NCBI GenBank assembly: GCA_039090855.1
Contig: CM077016.1
Coordinates: 55,601,936 to 55,665,935 of the forward strand
Reading direction: 5' to 3'
Length of the DNA stretch: 64,000 nt
Source of the DNA: Macrothele yani
Lineage: Eukaryota > Arthropoda > Arachnida > Araneae > Macrothelidae
Part shown: piece by piece, positions 57,652 through 64,000 of the stretch
How the letters are laid out: each line of letters starts with the position of its first letter
Position numbering within the stretch: position 1 is the first letter of the stretch
Program-made: the position numbers and the translations under genes
The notes under the pieces: generated by a model
Databases searched by the model: none
What the model was told of the DNA's origin: nothing
The model's input: only the letters and a program-made list of their open reading frames with translations

Positions 57652-57822
57652 TTAGCTTCAGTTGCTTAGAACTTCATTTCTTTGGGTGTTATAACGGATA
57701 GCATGCTTGAACGAAAATTGGAAGATGAGGGTTCGAAGCCCGCTCCAGGGTGATGTAATTTTCAAGTTTTCTGAGGAAGTGACTACATCTACAGTGAAAA
57801 TACATCACATTTGTGCCAACAA
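57652..57822 (+). mobile_element. tRNA-like SINE, family 2, copy C (inverted partner)
   Basis: 'ttcagttgcttagaacttc', A-box 'ggtgttataacggatagc', B-box 'gggttcgaagcccgctccag', body 'tgtaattttcaagttttctg' and end 'catttgtgccaac'. It forms with copy B a hairpin of about 160-bp arms. Confidence 0.85.
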
Positions 57823-59288
57823 TAAATAACATTTGCATTACCTTCCATGTATTTGAGAAGAATTATTTCTTCAGGGAGATTTGTTTCCCAATGATGCATA
57901 CAATGATAGGTTTTTGCCATCATACCTTCACAGAAGATGAAAAGCGTATATTCCTATATTATCCAACCACTGGCTGAAGAGGAAAGCCACGCAGTGCATT
58001 TGGGGGAATTATGAGGATATTGTGCACTGAAAACCTGTGCCTGATGGTCAGGCTTTGGACACAAATCCCTAATTTGAACTAAAGTGGGTCCATGATGCAC
58101 ACTCACTAATGCTCATCAATAACATAGATCACCAGTAAGTAAATTGGAAAAAGCTGAAAAATATCATAGGCTATAAATTTGAAATATGTGCTATTCTACA
58201 TAAAAAAGAAAATATGGTATGTGACAGATGTGACTACAGTAGGTCAATAAAACCATATTTTCTTTGAACCAAGTGAGGGAGAGACTATTTAATACACAAA
58301 AGCAATGCTTTGGGTTGAATGGCTATGTAAAACTTCTAACAAATAAATACAAAAGTGTCTTAATGCTCAATTTTTTTTTTTTTTCATTTTACATGTAATG
58401 TAAACACTTTCACTGCCGTGTGACACTGAATGGTGTCATACAATACTTAGCCCAGGGGCATCGTGATTGTGGCTTAATATTTCCCTTCCTAAAACCTTCG
58501 GCACTTGAAGAGAGGTATCTGTTTTATTACTGGCACCGAGAATGAGTATCCAACTGTTTAAAAATGACCGCAGTTTGGGGATAGCGGATTTTTTTCCATA
58601 TGGTTTAGGGAAGGGAAGTTGACTCCCCGTAGACTTGACACAGCATGCGCTTTTCACTGCAATGTTTATTTTCCTTTGAACGTCATTGGTTTTGCGGTGA
58701 AGGGAACTATCAATCAATAAATGCTTGAGCGGCAATAAAAAGCATTTGCTGCTTAGAGTTCGTACCTAAGAAGGCGGCCTATTGAGGATATTAAAGGGAT
58801 CTCAAGAAAACTCATATTTACTTCAATGCTTAGTTTTGTGGAGACAACGGATATATTCAGACAGGCTACCTCCGGTCACTTTCAACCAAAAGTTCGTTGG
58901 CGGGCACATCCTGCCATGGAAATAGATGATCCTGCTATTTTGTCATCATATGCAGAAATGTATTCTTTTAGTAGCTGTAGTACAACCAGCAATGAAAGTG
59001 AAAATGAAAAATGTGACATTCTCTCTCATACTCTGCCTTAACAGATTTTCGCTATACAGTGGTATGATGTTCCCGACGTCACAAGAATAATTCTGTTCAC
59101 TAGTGTACTAGGACTGAAAATTAATATGACAGGTATTGAACCAATCGATTTTTGCTAATCTTTTTGCAACTGAAGAATTTTACAATTTATTAGTTACTAT
59201 CAACAAGATATGCACGTCTGTAGCATATGCTATAGAGAATATGCATATTGCTTTACAGCAATGCATGCATATATATATATATATATAT
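57823..59288. other. Interval with an unassigned open frame
   Basis: The plus-strand frame 58826-59041 (71 codons: 'MLSFVETTDIFRQATSGHFQ' ... Ser/Glu-rich end) has protein-like composition but no family resemblance. The rest shows nothing recognisable. A (TA)n tract at 59267-59288 served as the insertion site of the following MITE. Confidence 0.35.
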
Positions 59289-59913
59289 TAGTGATGTGCA
59301 TAATCGAGTAGAAATAATCGATTCATTCGATTATGAAAATATCTCGAAACATTCGATTACGTCAAATTCATTTGAATGAAAAAACCTCTCGAAAGAACTT
59401 TCGCTTGCTCATAAGCTGTCTCGTTCAAACGAGTGCATTCGAAAGGCAAAATCGCTCATCTCTTCTCGAGAACATGGGTTCCGAGCAAAATCGCTCGTCT
59501 ACCCGAAAACATCTCTAGAGGGACCGAGATACGAGAGGTTCGGAAGTACTCGCTTTTTACGTGATCGAATTATCTCTCGCAGGGAGAATCACTTGGGTTC
59601 CTTTATGGGTTCCTTCTAACTTCTTAAGCTAGGTTATGCTATTCAAAAAATTCAAGCGCCTTTAGTGTCATTCCGTCCAGCGAAAGAAAGCTGAGCGTGT
59701 AGCACCAATTACAAATCATTCAAATGGTTATTTTGAATGAATATCTCGATTTGTCAAACGCAGAAGGCGGCTCTGAGCGTATCACGCCATCTACCGGTAA
59801 ATTCTAAAATTAGAAATCGTTCGAATGATTATTTCGAATGAATATCTCGATTTGTCAGATCTCTCGATTGTAACCTTTCCATTCTTAAATTCAATCGATT
59901 ATGCCCAACACTA
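59289..59913. mobile_element. hAT-type MITE, 625 bp, 8-bp TSD in (AT)n
   Basis: The left end 'tagtgatgtgcataatcgag' and the right end in reverse complement, 'tagtgttgggcataatcgat', are TIRs of a hAT kind. ATATATAT flanks both sides (59281-59288 and 59914-59921), compatible with an 8-bp duplication although it is uninformative inside an AT repeat. The interior is rich in 'attcgaatgaatatctcga' units in direct repeat (59720-59738 and 59833-59851) and 'tcgat' words. No coding capacity. Confidence 0.8.
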
Positions 59914-60229
59914 ATATATATATATATATATATATATGCTGTAGATGTGTTTATATCCCTGAAGGTTATAATTACAAATATCAGTTATGGATAAATTTTC
60001 TTGTATTTCAGAACAGCAGAGTCATGCACAGCTACGAGATCTGAACATGGCTAAGTTGAACCAAATGCACAGAAGCTCATCCGTGGAGCCATGTGACGCC
60101 TTGTGGCATCTCGGGAGATTTGCCCGGGTTTCTTACCAGCACCGCGTGCTTGCCGTTGAAATAGCACAGTGGCAGTGAACATGTTAACCTAATTGTTTAT
60201 CATTTTCTTTAAACAGACAGATATACATA
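59914..60229 (+). other. Possible terminal exon of unknown gene
   Basis: After (AT)n, 'tgtatttcag' (about 60002-60011) precedes an open frame, 'QSHAQLRDLNMAKLNQMHRS', 'PCDALWHLGRFARVSYQHRV' and 'LAVEIAQWQ', ending in TGA at 60176-60178. The acceptor-like site and amphipathic, non-repetitive sequence are suggestive, but I recognise no family and see no upstream exon. It could equally be chance. Confidence 0.3.
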
Positions 60230-61070
60230 TCATTGGTCAGTTGAAATGCACTACCCAATGAATTAGTCTTTTGTTTCTACTGTCACTTACACTTACTACG
60301 TGAATAATTTTGGAAAGAGCACAGTTCACACCTCTTTGCGAAATAAAAAAATCTGATTCTTTCCAGACATGTTTCTTCCGTCATCAAATTAGAAGAGCCT
60401 TCACCATCTCCTCCGATGTTCATTCCAGACAATGCAAACTAAACAACACATTTGAATTGGCCACTGAAGCAGGATACACTTCAAACCAGATATAAAATTT
60501 TATCGAAAAATCCAGATCCAGCCATGTTAATCCTTCTGTGCCGCAACTAAGCTACCTGGGCTCTATTCCCTACATACCAAGTGTTTCCTATCAACTCAAG
60601 AACACACTCAGAAGGATGAACGTCGGTGTAAGTTCTCCAGCATCTTTATATACCATGCTTAAAAGAAATATTGACAAGCCCCTCTTCTCAACAAGGCAGG
60701 TGTTTATGCCATCCCACTACAATATCTTAATGGCTCCAAGCGATACTACATCGGAATGACCAAGCGTTCATTTAGAATTAGACTCAACGAACATAAGAGA
60801 CGAAAAAGTAACTACTGCCCTGTCCAGAGAAGTCAAGTTCAAGTCTGCTAATCCTATGTGGGATGGTATAAAGAAACTAGCTTCCTATTCCATGCCTAAA
60901 TCTACTGCCACTCGTGAAACCTTACAGATCATTCCCAGCAGTGAGGCTTGCAATGATTATGTCTCTCTAGCATTGCACAAGTTTGTAACCAGTTCGTCAA
61001 ATAATGCTGCGTTTGATCCCACAGTACCACGTGCTGAACCAACATGCCACCTTATTTCTGTGAATGAATA
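60230..61070 (+). pseudogene. Penelope-like element fragment with GIY-YIG endonuclease
   Basis: Penelope-like elements pair an RT with a GIY-YIG nuclease. The fragment begins in the post-RT region ('RRAFTISSDVHSRQCKLNNT', 'LATEAGYTSNQI'), continues through 'YIPSVSYQLKNTLRRMNVGV', and then, in another frame at about 60690-60800, shows the nuclease core 'GVYAIPLQYLNGSKRYYIGM' and 'TKRSFRIRLNEHKR', that is G-[VI]-Y, Y-I-G, the catalytic Arg and nearby His-Lys-Arg. The last part, 'VKFKSANPMWDGIKKLASY' to a TAA at 61071, is the C-terminal tail. The RT palm is missing, and two shifts and one stop occur. The 3' end abuts the pogo element. Confidence 0.8.
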
Positions 61071-61084
61071 ATTACATTCACATC

Positions 61085-62985
61085 TATCGCATATAAGTCG
61101 ACCCCCCCCCACTTCTTTTAGAGTAAAAAATCGAAAATACGCGTCTAAGTCGATCTCGGAATGAGAAAAAAAATTTCCATGAATTTATTCAAAAACATTT
61201 GAAAACGAAAAAAAAATTACATATATAATAATAAATTTAATTTGCATACCCAAAAACTTCATCGGAACCCTTCAAAATCCGATTCAGAGTCAGACTCGCC
61301 AAACAGTTAAAAAAGTATTTCTCCGTCATTGGCGCGTCATCATAAACATCAGTATTCCCATCTATGCCTGTGTCATAAAAATCACTGTCTTCCTCACTCA
61401 CAAAAATCTCATCATCTTCTGTGCCATCAAGTTCGTAACTAATGCAACATTTCTTGAATGATTTCACGACCATTTCCGCAGGTATTGCATCCCAAGCATC
61501 CTTGACCCATCGCGCAATAAAAATGATATCCGGCTTCTTTAGATTTCCGCCCTTGGTTTCAGTTGGCAAATCGGAACTTATCCAATCCGCCAATACTTCC
61601 ACACATTGTCCTTGAAGGGCTTATTAAGGCAGACATCTAGTGGTTGAAGAACAGATGTCAACCCACCTATGATGACAGCACGAGTTGTTTTCGAATTTTC
61701 TGCAGTTTTTTCACTTCTGCACAACGGTGTGCAACAAACATACCCCACACCAAAAGGGAAGGTTTCCTCAAAAGTGTGCCTGGCCTTTTGTTCCACACAT
61801 TCTTTTTCATGGGCACGAATGAGCACACCAGATGGAAAGACGACACTTTTCGACAGAGTTTTGCGTTTGAAAATAATTACCGGAGGTAGTTTCCTGCCGT
61901 CGGCCAAACAGGAAAGAACAACCGTGAAACTGGTTTTCTCGTGGCCAGTCTTTTAATCAAGATATTTTTTTCGCCCTTTTGGTTCACCGTCTTATTTCCA
62001 GGAAGGTCAAAACACATGGCGGTTTCATTCATGTTCCCTATTTGGGAAAGTTCAAAAGCAGTCTCTTTTCTCTTTTGAATTACATACTTTTAAAATTCCA
62101 TTATCTTTGGTTCGACGTCACGAGGTAACTTTTTGCGCAATTTTGGTGCGTTGGCGTAGATGCAACCCATAGTGGTCCATGAACCTTGTGCACCAACCTG
62201 GTGAGGCACGAAAAGTGTTATTTGCGGCTGCAAACTTTTCATCTTTTGCGAGCTTCATTGCTGGCAAACTTATACCAGTTCGCCTTACAATGTAACCATT
62301 TTGTCTGCAGCCCACAATCCAATCATTCAAGACACTTTCCAGCTCTGGAAAAGATGCCGTTCCATGACGCAGCGCCCTTTGCGATTTTCAAAGTCCGTTT
62401 TTTTTAAACACCAATTTCGAATCAGTTTTTCGTTAATGCCAAATTGACGTGAAGCAGCACAGTTGTTAGTATTTTCTGCAAAAGAAACCACTTTCAACTT
62501 AAATCCTGCGTTATAGGACATCCGCTTCTTTACACAATCCGTGTCAGCCATAATAGGAGAAGCGAGACAAAAACATGTGTGATTAACAACAAGCAACACC
62601 TAACAATGGCTGTCGCGTGGCTGCATTAGGTCATAGGTCAGCGCAATAAACTGGTAATCGGGAGGGTGGAACTTTCGATGCGCGACTGCGACGTGGATAC
62701 GCAAAGCCAGGAGACTTCAAAGCGCGGAGAAATTCGGAGGGTTGCGATTTTGTAATTACTACAGCATCTGTCTTTTTCTTTCTTTTTGGAGGGTCGCGAT
62801 TTCGTAATTAATGCTGCATCGGCATTTTTTTTTTACTTTGGGATGGATTGCCTTTTGTCTCGCGGGAAGAACTTTTGGACTTACGATTTTTTTTAGGCTC
62901 CGCACATAAGTTGACGCCCTTTACTTTGAAGCTCCTTTTTTGTCCCAAATTTCTCGACTTATACGTGAGTATATACGGTACTAAT
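61085..62985 (-). mobile_element. Pogo-like DNA transposon
   Basis: Ends contain 'cgcatataagtcgacccccc' (about 61089-61108) and, in reverse complement, 'cacgtataagtcgagaaatt' (about 62949-62968). The shared core is 'c-g-ataagtcga'. TA dinucleotides lie at both outer edges, but exact termini are uncertain by a few bases. About 1.9 kb with one transposase gene on the minus strand. Confidence 0.8.
61240..62560 (-). pseudogene. Pogo-type transposase with lost first catalytic Asp
   Basis: From 62551: 'MADTDCVKKRMSYNAGFKLK', 'CAASRQFGINEKLIRNW' (N-terminal HTH), 'RASPGWCTRFMDHYGLHLRQ' (CENP-B-type second HTH), 'SQIGNMNETAMCFDLPGNKT', then, after a shift near 61945, 'ADGRKLPPVIIFKRKTL', and 'GGLTSVLQPLDVCLNKPFKD' (third Asp, about 61640), ending in an acidic tail with 'FVSEEDSDFYDTG'. 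The usual N-M-D-E-T is N-M-N-E-T; the Asn codon complement is at 62027-62029. The second-Asp block (D-S-F-x-G-H in relatives) is not recognisable around 61700-61790, apparently deleted or replaced. Inactive. Confidence 0.85.
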
Positions 62986-63209
62986 TTATTGTCCAGTCAA
63001 ATTACCATGTTCAAACTGTTGAAGTGTTCTATTATTCAGTTTGCTGTCTACCTTCCTTGAAACAGCCATCTGGCTGATGTGTGAAAGCTTCAAAACTTTT
63101 ATTTCTATTCTATGCCAAGAAATTTGAATCACTAGTACAGATGTACTACTTGCAAAAATCGCATCAATGACCAATCATCAAAACATAACAGTATGCTCAA
63201 CTCTGAATA

Positions 63210-63211
<2 letters not shown>

Positions 63212-63242
<31 letters not shown>
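63212..63242. repeat. (GT)n microsatellite
   Basis: About 15 GT repeats without interruption. Confidence 0.97.
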
Positions 63243-63244
<2 letters not shown>

Positions 63245-63384
63245 ATGTTTATATATTGGTTATATAGTAAATGCAGTTAATCAGTAATTATGTATGATTA
63301 CCAATAACATGGCAAAATGCCATGACAATAATTACACTTACCTGGGTAATTATCAGGCACATAAAATAACAGATCTGGTAAGTA

Positions 63385-64000
63385 CGAGGGTTGTTCAATA
63401 TATAAGTTTCTCTACACAGTGAACTTTTTATTCAGTAAGATACACATGAAAACGATATACGTCACTACTTCTCCACATAATTTCCACCAATGTTGAGGAT
63501 TCTGTCCCAACGCTGCACAAAAGTCCAGGCGCAGGCCCTTTAAAACTGCCCTAACGGCAGCCTAGACCGCAGAATCAGTTTGAAAATGGTGACCTTGGAA
63601 CTCCGTCTTCAGAGTTGGAAACAGATGAAAGTCTGATGACGCCAAATCAGGGCTGTAGGGCGGATGGGGCAGCTGTTCCCATCTCAATGCCGCAATTTTT
63701 GCCTGTAACTCAACATGCACAATTTTGCAGTATCCCAAGTTCTAATGGATGATTTTGTGATCTGTTCCAATGGAAATGTCAAATGTTTGCACCACTTCAC
63801 GAACCTGGATACTCCTGTTTGCTTGGATCAGTTCATTTACTGCAGCGACAGTTTCGGCACTACTGACAGTGGAGGAATGACTGGATCAGTCTTCGTCAAA
63901 AATGTCCACTCTGCCTTCCGCGAACATGTTGCACCACCTTCTCACCATTTGCACAGACATTACGGAATCACCTTACACAGCAACGAGTTTCCTGTGGATG
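63385..64000 (-). pseudogene. Internally deleted mariner, running past the window end
   Basis: The terminus 'acgagggttgttcaatatat' at 63387 is a typical mariner end followed by the 3' UTR. On the minus strand the C-terminal block 'WEQLPHPPYSPDLASSDFHL' and 'FPTLKTEFQGHHFQTDSAV' (third catalytic Asp) lies at about 63560-63700. Immediately upstream, at 63735-63970, comes the N-terminal helix-turn-helix: 'MSVQMVRRWCNMFAEGRVDI' and 'NELIQANRSIQVREVVQTFD'. The central region with the first two catalytic Asp residues (normally about 130 codons) is missing, so the junction at about 63715-63735 is an internal deletion. The other end lies outside the window. Confidence 0.85.

Overview
The window looks like arthropod nuclear DNA, possibly arachnid (low confidence). 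It is AT-rich, full of homopolymers and microsatellites, carries no intact host gene and is almost entirely a graveyard of transposable elements and tandem repeats. No rRNA, functional tRNA gene, CRISPR array, bacterial operon or LTR retrovirus-like element was seen. The only recognisable host-gene sequence is a decayed exon resembling the N-terminal half of trimethylguanosine synthase (TGS1) on the minus strand at 45.7-47.2 kb.

Layout: 0-7.3 kb holds AT-rich DNA, a 3' LINE fragment (2.1-2.6 kb), a (CT)n tract and a 5' LINE fragment with an endonuclease (5.4-7.34 kb). From 7.5 to 10.3 kb two different satellites lie side by side (about 126-bp monomer, then about 120-bp monomers in a 240-bp dimer). 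A broken Tc1 (10.6-11.4 kb) and a foldback-like inverted repeat (12.65-14.05 kb) follow. From 15.3 to 24.8 kb lies a nearly full-length non-LTR retrotransposon with a DUF4780-like ORF1 and an endonuclease/RT/RNase H ORF2. It is split at 19.2-23.35 kb by a 4.1-kb DNA transposon with TIRs of about 0.55 kb and a 4-bp target duplication. A FLYWCH/MULE transposase remnant (25.0-26.4 kb) and a 317-bp tandem duplication (27.1-27.8 kb) follow.

From 28.6 to 40.06 kb is a five-layer nest: a satellite remnant hit by a non-autonomous hAT, hit by a Tc1, hit by a second and divergent member of the same long-TIR family, itself hit by a 6-kb hAT and by a tRNA-type SINE. Each junction can be read from target duplications and broken TIRs.

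From 40 to 64 kb come Tc1 fragments (one with an internally amplified coding segment), a roughly 160-bp tandem repeat, the TGS1-like pseudogene, a 3' non-LTR fragment hit by a second SINE family, mariner remnants, a complete but mutated Tigger element (53.71-56.03 kb), a hAT-type MITE, a Penelope-like fragment with GIY-YIG, a pogo element with a lost catalytic Asp, and an internally deleted mariner running off the end.

The most novel-looking item is the long-TIR transposon family at 19.2-23.4 and 29.5-38.7 kb. Two diverged copies share a protein with conserved D-F-x-E-N-Y, S-D-x(4)-Q-Y-K-N-K and C-D-G-x-G-G motifs and 4-bp target duplications (AGCA, CTGT). It may belong to or near the Sola superfamily, an assignment that cannot be proved from the window alone.
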